Assembly (NCBI RefSeq): GCF_900188005.1 | Contig: NZ_FZNR01000005.1 | Span: forward strand, 248,001 to 312,000 | DNA from: Actinoplanes regularis | GTDB taxonomy: Bacteria; Actinomycetota; Actinomycetes; Mycobacteriales; Micromonosporaceae | Length of the DNA stretch: 64,000 nt | Reading direction: 5' to 3' | Part shown: in pieces, positions 50,893 through 59,758 of the stretch | How positions within the stretch are numbered: the stretch's first letter is position 1 | Layout of the letters: each line of letters opens with the position of its first letter | Program-made: the position numbers and the translations under genes | The notes under the pieces: model-generated | Seen by the model: the letters and a program-made list of their open reading frames with translations, nothing else | What the model was told of the DNA's origin: nothing | Database searches by the model: none

Positions 50893-51561
50893 TCAAAGGT
50901 GGCGGGGACCGACAAGGCCGTTCTCGTAGGCGGCTATGACGAGTTGGGCGCGGTCTCGGGCGTGGAGTTTGGCCAGCAGGTTGCCGATGTGGGTCTTTAC
51001 GGTCTTGATGGAGATGGCGAGGGCGGCGACGATCTCCTGGTTGGAGAGACCTCGGGCGATCAGGAGTAGTACCTCCGTCTCGCGGTCGGTGAGGATGCGC
51101 AGGTCAGGGTTGGGGTTTGCGGCCGGGCGGCGGACGTAGTGGTCGACCAGGCGGGTCAGGATGGCGGGGGCGAAGAGGGATTCGCCGGCGTGGGTACGGC
51201 GTACGGCGTCCAGCAATTCGCCGGGGTGGGCGTCCTTCAGGAGGAAACCGCTGGCACCGGCCCGCAGCGCGCCGTATACGTACTCGTCCAGTTCGTACAT
51301 GCTCAGTACCAGGACGCGGCTGGCGGCCAGCCGGGGGTCGGCGGTGATCTCGCGGGTGGCCTCGATGCCGTCACCGCCGGGCATCCGGAGGTCCATGAGG
51401 ATCACGTCGGGGCTGAACTGCCGGGCCAGGCGTACGGCCTCGGTGCCGGTGGCGGCCTGCGCCACGGTGGTGAGGGCCGGATCGCCGTCAACCAGGATGG
51501 CCAGGCTGTGGCGCAGGAGCGGCTGGTCGTCGGCGATGAGCACGCGGATCTCGGCGGTCAC
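50893..51561 (-). CDS. Two-component response regulator, NarL/LuxR type
   Basis: 222 residues. Receiver: VLIADDQPLLRHSLAIL, phosphoacceptor Asp in VILMDLRMPGGDG, Ser/Thr in VLVLSM and Lys in FLLKDA. C-terminal LuxR HTH: LTDRETEVLLLIARGLSNQE, ISIKTVKTHIGNLLAKL. It overlaps the kinase gene upstream by 4 bp (51558-51561). The divergent ABC exporter at 52513 is the probable target. Confidence 0.95.
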   Translation of the reverse strand: MTAEIRVLIADDQPLLRHSLAILVDGDPALTTVAQAATGTEAVRLARQFSPDVILMDLRMPGGDGIEATREITADPRLAASRVLVLSMYELDEYVYGALRAGASGFLLKDAHPGELLDAVRRTHAGESLFAPAILTRLVDHYVRRPAANPNPDLRILTDRETEVLLLIARGLSNQEIVAALAISIKTVKTHIGNLLAKLHARDRAQLVIAAYENGLVGPRHL

Positions 51562-52412
51562 GGGCTCTCCCGGTCGGGTATGCGGGCGGTCACGCGGAAG
51601 TGGCCCTGCTCCGGACCGGCGTGCAGCGTCCCGCCCAGTGCGGTCACGCGTTCGCGCAGGCCGGCGAGTCCGTGGCCGGAGCCGGGTTGCGGGCGCCAGC
51701 CAGCGCTCGGCCCGGAGTCCTCGACGTCCACGACGATCGATTCAGCGTCCCGGTGGACGCTGATCCGCGAGCGGCCGGGGCCGGCGTGCCGGACGGTGTT
51801 GTTCAGGGCCTCACGGACCACGGCACAGACGGTGAGCTGAGTGCCGGGGGACACGTCGCCGACCTCGTGGAGGCGCAGGGACGTGGTCAGGCCGGCGGCG
51901 TTGGCGGCGTCCACGATCGTGGGGAGGTCCGTCAGGGTCTCGGCCGGGCGTAGCGGTGCCGCGCCCGGAGCCCGCAGAACCCCGAGCATCCGGCGCAGTT
52001 CGATGGTGGTCTCACGGCTCGCGCGTTCGATGTCCGCCAGGGCGCTCGTGCGCTCGGCATCGCCTTCCGGGCCGCGCACGCTGCGGGCGGCGGCAGCCCG
52101 GACGGTGATCAGCCCGAGCCCGTGCGAGACCAGGTCGTGCAGGTCGGCAGCGATCCGGAGCCGTTCGGTCTGCGCCGCCCGTTCCGCCGCCCAGGCCGCG
52201 AGTTCCTCCTCGTACCGATGGCGTTGCGCCCGCGTCCGTGCGAAGGCCCAGCCCAGCACCGAGACGGTGAGCGCGAGAGCAACCGCGGGCACCACCCGGC
52301 CCGCGCCCGGTCCATCGATCCCGGTCGCGACCAGGAACAGCGCGAACACGCCCAGCAACGGGAGCGCGACGGCCCACACGCGCGAGCGCCACGACGGCCG
52401 GCCGGGATCCAT
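51558..52412 (-). CDS. Two-component sensor kinase, HisKA_3 type
   Basis: 284 residues. Two membrane segments close to the N-terminus (AVALPLLGVFALFLVATGI; VVPAVALALTVSVLGWAFA) with almost no external loop, i.e. an intramembrane-type sensor. H-box: RIAADLHDLVSHGLGLITVR with phosphoacceptor His; HATPase: CAVVREALNNTVRHA and SGHGLAGLRERV. Pairs with the response regulator. Such kinases beside ABC exporters often sense membrane stress or cell-envelope antibiotics. Confidence 0.94.
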   Translation of the reverse strand: MDPGRPSWRSRVWAVALPLLGVFALFLVATGIDGPGAGRVVPAVALALTVSVLGWAFARTRAQRHRYEEELAAWAAERAAQTERLRIAADLHDLVSHGLGLITVRAAAARSVRGPEGDAERTSALADIERASRETTIELRRMLGVLRAPGAAPLRPAETLTDLPTIVDAANAAGLTTSLRLHEVGDVSPGTQLTVCAVVREALNNTVRHAGPGRSRISVHRDAESIVVDVEDSGPSAGWRPQPGSGHGLAGLRERVTALGGTLHAGPEQGHFRVTARIPDRESP

Positions 52413-52512
52413 CGTCGGATTCTAGGTTCGGCCTCGCCCACGGGGCATCGGTCCACGGTCTGAGAGACCTGGGCCCGATGCTCAGCGGGGCGTTCACCAC
52501 TGGAATGGCGGC

Positions 52513-53220
52513 ATGATCTCGATCGACGGTCTCACCAAGAGGCACGGAGGGCGCACCGTGCTCTCAAATGTCACCTTCCGCGCCGAGCCGGGGCGGGTGA
52601 CCGCCTTCCTCGGCCCGAACGCGGCGGGCAAGTCGTCCACCCTGCGCATCCTGCTCGGCCTGGACCGGCCCACCGCCGGCACCGCACTGGTCGGCGGACG
52701 CCCCTACCGGAGTTTTCGCGAACCGCTGCGTACGGTCGGGTCAATGCTGGGCGGTTCCGGCGCGCACCGGTCGCACACTGCCCGTGGGCACCTGCGCTGG
52801 GTGGCCCGCTCCAACGGCATCCCCGACCGTCGCGTGTCCGAGGTGCTCGAGCGGGTCGGGCTCGCGGACACCGGGCGTACCCGGATCGGTCGTTTCTCGC
52901 TCGGTATGCAGCAGCGGCTCGGACTGGCCACGGCGCTGCTCGGCGAACCGGCCGTCCTGGTGCTCGACGAGCCCGCGAACGGTCTGGACCCGGAGGGTGT
53001 CCGCTGGATGCGCGGCCTGGTACGCGACCACGCCGCCGCTGGTGGCACGGTCCTGCTGTCCAGTCATCTGATGAGCGAGGTCGCCGAGGTGGCCGACGAT
53101 CTGGTCGTCATCGCCGCGGGCCGGGTCGTGGCCGGCGGCCCGCTGACCCGGATCACCGCCGGGTACGCGACGCTCGAGGACGCGTTCTTCGCCCTGACCG
53201 GAACCGGAGGCGTGCGATGA
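52513..53220 (+). CDS. ABC transporter ATP-binding protein
   Basis: 235 residues. Walker A GPNAAGKSS, signature FSLGMQQRLGLA, Walker B VLVLDEPANGLDPEG, H-loop LLSSHLMSEVAEVA. The YATLEDAFFALTG tail is of the DrrA/NatA type. ATGA overlap with the permease gene (53217-53220). Divergent from the two-component genes (100 bp), the likely regulators. Confidence 0.93.
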   Translation: MISIDGLTKRHGGRTVLSNVTFRAEPGRVTAFLGPNAAGKSSTLRILLGLDRPTAGTALVGGRPYRSFREPLRTVGSMLGGSGAHRSHTARGHLRWVARSNGIPDRRVSEVLERVGLADTGRTRIGRFSLGMQQRLGLATALLGEPAVLVLDEPANGLDPEGVRWMRGLVRDHAAAGGTVLLSSHLMSEVAEVADDLVVIAAGRVVAGGPLTRITAGYATLEDAFFALTGTGGVR

Positions 53221-53957
53221 TCCTGCCACGTGTCGTCTCGGCCGAATGGCGCAAGACCGTGACCCTGCCGGCGTCGTGGACCGGCGCCGCCGTCGCGCTG
53301 CTCGGATCGCTGCTGATCACCATGCTCAATGCGTACGCCGTGCACGCCGACCCGGGCGGCCGGGCCTTCGTCGCACCGCTCGAGATCGCGTTCACCGCGA
53401 TGCCGTTGGGTACGGTCGGGGCCACGGTCATCGGGGTGAGCGTGTTCAGCAGTGAGTACACCAACGACCGGCGGATCACGACCAGTCTCGCCGCGGTGCC
53501 GGGCCGCGTGCTGACCCTGGCGGCGAAGGCGATCGTCGTCGTCCTGTTCATCGCCGTGGTCGCCGCGGTCACGATGCCCCTGACGATCGGCGCCGCCCGC
53601 CTGGTGATCGGCGAGACCGTCAGCGTCCCCGAGGCGGTGGCGCGCTGTCTCGGTGCCACCCTCTTCTGGATTCTCAGCGGCCTCATCGCGCTCGCGATCA
53701 CGGTTTTCACCCGCAGCGGCGTCGTCCCGCTGGTGGTGCTGATCGTGAACAGTTCCCTGGTCTCGTTCTCCCTGCTACTGAGCAAGATCAGTTCGCTCGG
53801 CTTCTGGCTCCCGGATATGGCTGGGCGCCGGCTGTTCGGTGGTGTCCAGGCCACCGAGGGCGGTCTCGGCACCGTGCCGGGAGCTCTGGTCATGGCGGCT
53901 TGGACCGTGCTCCTGCTGGCCGCGGCCACCGCTGTCTTCAACCGCCGTGATGCCTGA
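53217..53957 (+). CDS. ABC transporter permease
   Basis: 246 residues with six hydrophobic segments, the first in TGAAVALLGSLLITMLNAYA, later ALAAVPGRVLTLAAKAIVVV and ALVMAAWTVLLLAAATAVF. The long extracytoplasmic loop after TM1 and ABC-2/ABC-3 membrane pattern resemble permeases of bacitracin/lantibiotic exporters. Partner of the preceding ATPase. Confidence 0.87.
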   Translation: MILPRVVSAEWRKTVTLPASWTGAAVALLGSLLITMLNAYAVHADPGGRAFVAPLEIAFTAMPLGTVGATVIGVSVFSSEYTNDRRITTSLAAVPGRVLTLAAKAIVVVLFIAVVAAVTMPLTIGAARLVIGETVSVPEAVARCLGATLFWILSGLIALAITVFTRSGVVPLVVLIVNSSLVSFSLLLSKISSLGFWLPDMAGRRLFGGVQATEGGLGTVPGALVMAAWTVLLLAAATAVFNRRDA

Positions 53958-53959
53958 GC

Positions 53960-54130
53960 CGCAAACTTCGCCGGTACTCGCACGGTTCAAACATTTAATA
54001 ACGTTAAGTATTGGCATGATAGCAGAAAGTGATCAATGTCTTAATCGTCATGCGTCCGTTTCTTAGACCTATTGGGATAGATCAACTTGTACGGACGGCC
54101 CTGCACCGCCGGAACCTTTCGGTCCAAAGT
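53960..54130 (+). promoter_or_regulatory. AT-rich promoter region of the degenerate GGDEF gene
   Basis: The densest AT patch of the window (AACATTTAATAACGTTAAGT at ~53989-54008, including the palindrome TAACGTTA). It separates the permease stop from the gene at 54132 and is the probable promoter; a low-GC patch like this can also be a nucleoid-protein binding site. Confidence 0.45.
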
Positions 54131-54131
54131 G

Positions 54132-55649
54132 ATGGCCGTGAATTCCACGGGTATGGCAGGTTCGTTCAACCGATCGGCCCCGTCGGCCTCAGCATCCGCC
54201 TGGTTCGGGACGTGGGGCGTCATAGCGATCGTCGGTTTTCTTCTGCTTCCCTACGCCGGGCTCGGCGGCGACGGGCAGAACCTCTACTACATGGGAATCA
54301 GCGCTGCCACCACCTGGGCGGTCATCGCCGGAGCACAGCGTGTGCGCCGTTCACGGCGGTTGCCATGGCTGCTGCTCGCCGCGGGACAATTCTTCTACAC
54401 CGTCGGCGACGTCGCCTACTACGTCGCCCACGCGGTCTTCGACAGTGACGCTTTCCCGTCCGTGGCCGACCTGTTCTATCTGCTGCAGTACCCGCTCGTG
54501 GGTGCGGCGCTGGTTCTGCTGGTACGCCGGCGGACGCCGGCCTGGGACATGGCGACCCTGCTGGACGCGGCGATCCTGGCGCTCGGTCTCGGAATGCTCT
54601 GGTGGGTCTATCTGATCGGACCGCTCGCCACCGACTTCGACGCGTCCGAGTCGCTGGCGAGCGTTCTGGTCTCCATCGCCTATCCGGTCATGGACCTGAT
54701 CGTGCTGGCCACCGCCATCCGGCTCGCCGTGGGTGCCGGCTCCCGCTCGACGGCGTTCCGCCTGTTGATGGCCAGCCTCCTGGCCATGCTCGCGGCCGAC
54801 ATGCTCTACGGGCTGCAGACCGCCAGCGACACCTACCGGGACGGTGGAGCGCCGGACGTGCTGTGGCTCAGCGAGTACGTGCTTCTCGGCGCGGCCGCTC
54901 TGCATCCGAGCATGCGGACCTTGGACCGGCGGGCCAAGGTGGCGCTGCCCAACGTCACGGCCGGCCGCGTGATCCTGCTGTCGCTCGCGGCCCTGCTCCC
55001 GATGGTGGTGCTCTACGCGCGGTACGTCACCGAACAACACGCCGGCGCACCGATCGTCCTGCTGTGCGGTGTCAGCCTTTTCGCCCTCGTGATCACCAGG
55101 ATGTGGATGGTTGTCGGCATCCAGCGGCGGCTCGCGATCGTCGACGATCTGACCGGCCTTAATGCCCGGGGCGTGCTGTTGTCCCACCTCGACCTGGAGG
55201 TCGATCGGGGGCGGGAACATCGGCAGGGGGTGGGCATCATTCTGCTCGACGTCGACCAGTTCAAACTCATCGAGCAGATCCACGGACAGCCCGGTGGGCA
55301 CGAGGTACTCGCCGATCTGGCGCACCGGCTGGTCCGCCTCTGCGGGACCGCCGCGATCCTGGGACGGATGGGCGACAACATGTTCGCCGCCGTTCTGCCC
55401 GGCTACAACGGCGCCTACCTCAAGAGTGCCGCGATCCGCGTCCGAGAGGTGGTCGAGAGGGAGAAGTTCGCCGTCGGCGACCAGGAGGATGTCCGGGTCA
55501 CCGTGTCGATCGGACTCGCCAGTCTGCACGACGACGGCACCAGTTCCAGCGAACTGCTCGAGCACGCCGAGCTGGCGCTGCGACGGGCCAAGTCGGCCGG
55601 CCGTAACCGCGTCTTCAGCACCGCCGGAGCCGTCGAACTGCGCCGGTAA
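54132..55649 (+). CDS. Membrane protein with degenerate GGDEF domain
   Basis: 505 residues from the ATG at 54132. Nine to ten hydrophobic segments occupy ~25-320, followed by a GGDEF-type domain: IVDDLTGLNARGVLLSHLDL, IILLDVDQFKLIEQIHGQPG, and the active-site turn RMGDNMFAAVLPG where GGDEF would be. With GDNMF instead of GGDEF, diguanylate cyclase activity is not expected; it may bind GTP or c-di-GMP, or act through the membrane part. C-terminal ALRRAKSAGRNRV is typical of GGDEF ends. Confidence 0.88.
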   Translation: MAVNSTGMAGSFNRSAPSASASAWFGTWGVIAIVGFLLLPYAGLGGDGQNLYYMGISAATTWAVIAGAQRVRRSRRLPWLLLAAGQFFYTVGDVAYYVAHAVFDSDAFPSVADLFYLLQYPLVGAALVLLVRRRTPAWDMATLLDAAILALGLGMLWWVYLIGPLATDFDASESLASVLVSIAYPVMDLIVLATAIRLAVGAGSRSTAFRLLMASLLAMLAADMLYGLQTASDTYRDGGAPDVLWLSEYVLLGAAALHPSMRTLDRRAKVALPNVTAGRVILLSLAALLPMVVLYARYVTEQHAGAPIVLLCGVSLFALVITRMWMVVGIQRRLAIVDDLTGLNARGVLLSHLDLEVDRGREHRQGVGIILLDVDQFKLIEQIHGQPGGHEVLADLAHRLVRLCGTAAILGRMGDNMFAAVLPGYNGAYLKSAAIRVREVVEREKFAVGDQEDVRVTVSIGLASLHDDGTSSSELLEHAELALRRAKSAGRNRVFSTAGAVELRR

Positions 55650-55689
55650 CGGCGCCACGAATTCAGAACGTCGACGCACCGGGACCCCG

Positions 55690-55850
55690 GCCGGCGGCGG
55701 CCGCCCGACAGGCGCCCGAGCGGGCAGGCAGCTCCCGGCGGACCCTGCTCCGGACATCGGCGGCGTCCGTTGCGGCGCTGGGGCTACCTCAACGGTGCGG
55801 TCGAGGCCGGCCAACGAGCAGCACAGGAGATCTCGCCGACCTCGGCTGAA
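55690..55850 (+). pseudogene. Possible deletion scar of a Tat-exported flavin amine oxidase
   Basis: One frame reads a Tat-signal-like segment, SSRRTLLRTSAASVAALGL, and right after it another frame reads RRWGYLNGAVEAGQRAAQEI, which resembles the end of flavin amine oxidases (W/GYxxGAVEAGERAA). Start codon, FAD motif and all the middle are missing. The two pieces could be the ends of one gene joined by an internal deletion; chance resemblance remains possible. Confidence 0.33.
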
Positions 55851-55919
55851 CCACAGGTGAGCCGGCGCCGCCCGCGAGGCCGGCGGCTCGATGAGCCGCC
55901 GGCCACGACCATACCGGCG

Positions 55920-56102
55920 TCAGGAGACCGGGACGGGCCTCTGACTGACGACCGTGTCGGTGTCCGGGCAGTCCTCGGGGGCGATTGTGCTGCCGGCCGT
56001 GGGCTGCGCGCACGCCGGCTCGGATTCGCTGGACGACGGGCACCCGGCCAGTGACAGCACCGCGGTGGCCGCGATCAGGATCCGTCGCAGTGAGTGATAC
56101 AG
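55920..56102 (-). CDS. Small lipoprotein
   Basis: Read on the minus strand after the phosphoesterase stop: YHSLRRILIAATAVLSLAGC is a lipoprotein signal with lipobox LAGC, followed by a ~40-residue Ser/Pro/Asp-rich chain with three more Cys (PACAQP, EDCPDT). The only sensible start is a CTG at 56102 with GGGAG five bases before it, overlapping the upstream gene's end, so coupled translation is likely. Function unknown. Start codon uncertain. Confidence 0.5.
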   Translation of the reverse strand: MYHSLRRILIAATAVLSLAGCPSSSESEPACAQPTAGSTIAPEDCPDTDTVVSQRPVPVS

Positions 56103-56104
56103 GG

Positions 56105-57898
56105 TCAGCTCCCGCTCATCGCGGCGACCGGGGCGCCGTGCCGGCCGCGTGCCGAGACCGGGTCCGGCAGGAGCAGTTCCACATTGCGGTCCGTGAGATC
56201 GCCGCGGCGCGCGTCTGTCCGGTCCGATACGTCGTTGGCGGCCAGTTCGCGGGAGAGCGAAGCCAGCGGCGCGGTCCCGGTCAGCCGACTGCCCGGGGAG
56301 ATCGGGCCGCTGTGGTCGACGATCGTGCAGAAGATCGACAGGGTGTCGTCCAGATTGTCGACGACTTCGACGATCCTCGACTGCTGCGGCCAGTCGATGT
56401 GCGCCGCCGTGTTGATCTCCCAGAAGCCGCCGCCGACGGCCGCCCCGGACGGGCGGGCATGGGGCAGCACCTGGTTGCGGTGTGTGTGCCCGTTGACCCA
56501 GGCGATCACGTTGGGATAGCGCAGCAGCAGATCCCGCACCTGTGCGCCGCCGATCCGGTCGCTGCCGGCGGGCACGTTGGTCATCGTCTCGATGGTGTGG
56601 TGACTGAAAATGATCACGTACTGGTCGGCGCCGCCCCGGTGGCGCGTCACCTCGCCCGCCGGGGTCAGCCACTGGCGACTCGCCGCCTGCAACTGCGCCT
56701 CCAGCCAGGCGAACTGCGCCGGGTCCAGCGATCCGTCGGAGCCGCCGCCGCTGTTGACCGTGTCCAGCACGATGCCACGCACCCGGCCTCGGTGGAACGT
56801 GTAGTGGGCGGTCCCGGCAGCCAGGTTCGCAGCCGTGAAGCCGTGCCCGACCGGGCCTCCGGTGGTCCGGAAATGCTCGCTGATGGTGGTGGCGCGGTCC
56901 ACGATCCGGCGCTGGGCATCGGGCGTGACGATGCGCCGGCCGCCCTCCGCCAACTGCTTCGCCACCGCGGCCGGATCCTGCCGCAGCAGCCCGACGATGA
57001 ACTGCACCTGCGTGGACAGCGGCGCCTCCAGGATCGAGGGCGGCAGACTGGTCAGCTTCACCGGGCCGGTCGCGATCTGTTGCAACAGGTCGTTGCCGGG
57101 CAGGTTGCCCTGCACCAGACCGTCGTGGTTGCCGTAGACGGCGTACCACGGCAGGCCCAGACCGGCCGCCCGGAACGGCGCCCGGGCGGCATCGAGCAGG
57201 CCCGGAACCCGCGGGAATCCGTACGCCGCGGTGGGCTGGCCGTACCCGCTCTCCGGATGCCAGTAGTACGGGTCCGGTGCCACGTCGTCCTGCACGCCCT
57301 CGTACCGTCCGGGGTCACCGGAGTCGGGCCGTACCGTGCGGCCGTCGAGCAGGTCGATGTACCAGCGCAGCTCGTTGAACTGGCAGTTGTCCGTGTTGTC
57401 CCCGGTGGCCACGGCGAACCCGACCGGTGCGCCGGTCGCCGGACCGCGGCGCACCCGGCGCAACTGGGCCGCCATCGCGTCCGCCACCTGCGCGCTCAGC
57501 AACTCCTGGGAACGGTGGGCGCTGGAGAAGTCCGACAGGCCCGGAACGGCGCTGTACCGATCGAGGAATTCGAACCGGGCCGGCGACTGCACGTCCATCA
57601 CGTGCACATCGGAGAGCTGAGCGAAGCAGGTCAGGACACGCCGACGGCGGCAGGCGTGGCGGGACACGCCGGCCAGGTCGCCACGGAACAGGAACGGTTC
57701 GCCGGGGGCGGCGGTCAGGCGTGCGTAACCACCGGCGCCGGCCGGGCCTCGGACGACAGTGCGCGCGAGGGTCGTCCCGGCGCCCGGGCCGGCATGGGCG
57801 GAGGCGGATCGCTGCGTGTACGGATCCAGCGCTCCGGCAACGGTCAGCCCGGCCGCGCCGAGTGTGCCATTGATGATTGTGCGCCTGGTAAGTCCCAC
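56105..57898 (-). CDS. Tat-type secreted metallophosphoesterase (TIGR03767-like)
   Basis: 597 residues. N-terminal [20 protein letters not shown] has a twin-arginine and hydrophobic stretch, then an Ala-rich cleavage region. Calcineurin-like metal ligands appear in order: QLSDVHV (D-x-H), ATGDNTDN (GDxxD), YGNHD, FSHHT and NGHTHRN. A ~100-residue insertion between GDNTDN and GNHD ([13 protein letters not shown]) is typical of this group. It should hydrolyse phosphoesters outside the cell. The inverted repeat at 58010 lies in its upstream region. Confidence 0.9.
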   Translation of the reverse strand: MGLTRRTIINGTLGAAGLTVAGALDPYTQRSASAHAGPGAGTTLARTVVRGPAGAGGYARLTAAPGEPFLFRGDLAGVSRHACRRRRVLTCFAQLSDVHVMDVQSPARFEFLDRYSAVPGLSDFSSAHRSQELLSAQVADAMAAQLRRVRRGPATGAPVGFAVATGDNTDNCQFNELRWYIDLLDGRTVRPDSGDPGRYEGVQDDVAPDPYYWHPESGYGQPTAAYGFPRVPGLLDAARAPFRAAGLGLPWYAVYGNHDGLVQGNLPGNDLLQQIATGPVKLTSLPPSILEAPLSTQVQFIVGLLRQDPAAVAKQLAEGGRRIVTPDAQRRIVDRATTISEHFRTTGGPVGHGFTAANLAAGTAHYTFHRGRVRGIVLDTVNSGGGSDGSLDPAQFAWLEAQLQAASRQWLTPAGEVTRHRGGADQYVIIFSHHTIETMTNVPAGSDRIGGAQVRDLLLRYPNVIAWVNGHTHRNQVLPHARPSGAAVGGGFWEINTAAHIDWPQQSRIVEVVDNLDDTLSIFCTIVDHSGPISPGSRLTGTAPLASLSRELAANDVSDRTDARRGDLTDRNVELLLPDPVSARGRHGAPVAAMSGS

Positions 57899-58009
57899 GC
57901 CATGCCCCTTTCGAACCGCCTCGTTGCAGTCCCTCCACCATTTCGATCAGATTTCCGGGCCGCAATCAGCCGAAGGTACTGCCCCTCATCGATGGACCGA
58001 AAATCATTT

Positions 58010-58040
58010 ACCCCATACCCCAATCATTCGGGTACGGGGT
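58010..58040. promoter_or_regulatory. Inverted repeat ACCCCATACCC / GGGTACGGGGT in the divergent promoter region
   Basis: 11-bp arms with one mismatch and a 9-nt spacer (CAATCATTC), 112 bp before the phosphoesterase start and 165 bp before the SCO6745-like gene. Probable operator for one or both genes; it does not look like a PHO box. Confidence 0.55.
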
Positions 58041-58204
58041 GAATAGGTCCTATTTCGAGCGACCGATACGCGGCTTTCTCGGTCGCGGGTGTGACCGAAT
58101 TGGATCACTCACACCGTCTGCGATCCACCAACCGGGGCGTGACGGCGCCGTTGCTCACGTGCGATGCTACCCATCGGTAACTTCGGTGACGAAGGGTGAG
58201 TGCC

Positions 58205-59125
58205 ATGACCGGTACGACAGATCCACGGCGCCTGGCGGAGCCGCGTTGGCAACAGGCGGCGGTGATCGATCGGGCCCTTGTGCGCCAGGCCTGGCGGGCG
58301 GCCGAGCCTGTGCACGGCATGATCTATTTCGTACCCGAGGCGGCTGAGCGGTACGCGGCGCTCGGGATCACGGGCCGGGCCGGCTACTTCGCCTCGCGGG
58401 CGGCCGCCCTGGGACCCGTCGGCGCCGAGCCGGTCACCGCGGCCTTCTTCAACTTCAACCCGCGCCTCGTCGCTGACGCGTTGCCCGCCGCGTGGGAACG
58501 AGCGACCCCGGCAGCGGTTCTGGCTGCCCGGTCGGAGGCCGCGGGCGCGGCCCTGACACGCGCCCTCGGCGACGCGGTGCGCGGCCCGGCGGTGGTCGAA
58601 GCCGCCGGCCTGGCCCGCCGCGCCGCCGAAGCCGCCGCCGCCCACCCGCAGGGCCGTCCGCTGTTCGCCGCCCACGCAGCCCTGCCGTGGCCGGAGCAGC
58701 CACATCTGGTCCTCTGGCAGGCCCAGACGGTCCTGCGGGAGTTCCGCGGGGACGGGCATGTCGCAGCCCTGCTGCTTGCCGGACTGACCGGCCTGGAGGC
58801 GCTGGTGCTGCACGCGGCGTCCGGTGAGGTGCCCGAGCGGTTCCTGCGCCGCAGCCGCGGCTGGAGCGATGAGCAGTGGGCCGGCGCTGTCGACGGCCTG
58901 CGCCGACGTGGGTTGATCGAGGGCGACGATCCGGCCCTGAGCGACGATGGGCGGGCTCAGCGCGACTGGATCGAAGCGGCCACCGACCGGCTCGCGACCC
59001 CCGCGTACGCGGTCCTCGGCGCCGAAGGTTGTAGCCGCCTTGCCGAACTCGCCCGGCCGCTGAGCCAGGCGATCGTCGCCGCGGGTTTGCTCAAAGTGGA
59101 CAGCGTCGACCCGCCCAAGGCTTGA
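58205..59125 (+). CDS. SCO6745/SalK-like protein
   Basis: 306 residues from the ATG at 58205, behind GAAGGGTGA (a GTG at 58196 is possible). WRAAEPVHGMIYFVPEAAER, GYFASRAAALGPVGAEPVTA and FFNFNPRLVADALPAAWERA match the SCO6745 family, helical actinobacterial proteins including SalK-type regulators; the C-terminal region holds a winged-helix-like WAGAVDGLRRRGLIEGDDPA. Function experimentally unknown for most members. Divergent from the phosphoesterase gene. Confidence 0.85.
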   Translation: MTGTTDPRRLAEPRWQQAAVIDRALVRQAWRAAEPVHGMIYFVPEAAERYAALGITGRAGYFASRAAALGPVGAEPVTAAFFNFNPRLVADALPAAWERATPAAVLAARSEAAGAALTRALGDAVRGPAVVEAAGLARRAAEAAAAHPQGRPLFAAHAALPWPEQPHLVLWQAQTVLREFRGDGHVAALLLAGLTGLEALVLHAASGEVPERFLRRSRGWSDEQWAGAVDGLRRRGLIEGDDPALSDDGRAQRDWIEAATDRLATPAYAVLGAEGCSRLAELARPLSQAIVAAGLLKVDSVDPPKA

Positions 59126-59197
59126 CACGTCGAGCGTGAGTAGCGCCGGCACCCGGGATGGCGTCCGGCCAGCCGCAACGTTGAGAGGAACTGCGCA

Positions 59198-59758
59198 GTG
59201 CCTCTGGTCGGCAGTCACCTGATTGATCTACGTCCGTCGCGCAGCACGTTCACGCTGAGAGACGTCGACGCTGATGCCGGTGCCGGTGCGTCGAAGGTCA
59301 TCGAGCGAGCCTGGAAGGAAGTGGCCGCCGGTACGGGCTATGAGATCTGGGTGGTTCGGGCGCAGGATCTTCTGCTGGTCGCCGTCGAAGTTCAAACCTG
59401 GGACAGCGTGCCGGACGAACCTCCACCCGGCACCGAGTGGCGCGGGCCGCTGGTTCTGCCGCTGTACTGCGCCACCGGCGATCTCATCCTGTCGGATGAC
59501 GTGCGGTACCTGGACGGAATCGTCGCCCCTGCCGGACCGGGTGACTACACGGTGCAGATTTTCTACGCCGGGCGTGAGAAGGCTGTCGCGGCCTACCGGT
59601 CCATCGTCGACGTGATCATCGAACTGCCGGTCCCCGAGGCGATCGCATACCTCGACGAGCATGTCCGCGGGGTAGAACGCTACCTGCTGCGCCTTTGTCC
59701 AGGCCGCCCCGGACAAGCGCTGGGACCGTCAGCCACGCCGTCCCAGCAAGACGGCTAA
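59198..59758 (+). CDS. Conserved-looking protein of unknown function
   Basis: 186 residues from a GTG with GAGAGGAA in front. Acidic and soluble, mixed alpha/beta: FTLRDVDADAGAGASKVIER, GYEIWVVRAQDLLLVAVEVQ, YCATGDLILSDDVRYLDGIV. No catalytic or metal motif is apparent. It ends convergently with the patatin gene, the two stops overlapping by 4 bp (59755-59758). Confidence 0.65.
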   Translation: MPLVGSHLIDLRPSRSTFTLRDVDADAGAGASKVIERAWKEVAAGTGYEIWVVRAQDLLLVAVEVQTWDSVPDEPPPGTEWRGPLVLPLYCATGDLILSDDVRYLDGIVAPAGPGDYTVQIFYAGREKAVAAYRSIVDVIIELPVPEAIAYLDEHVRGVERYLLRLCPGRPGQALGPSATPSQQDG

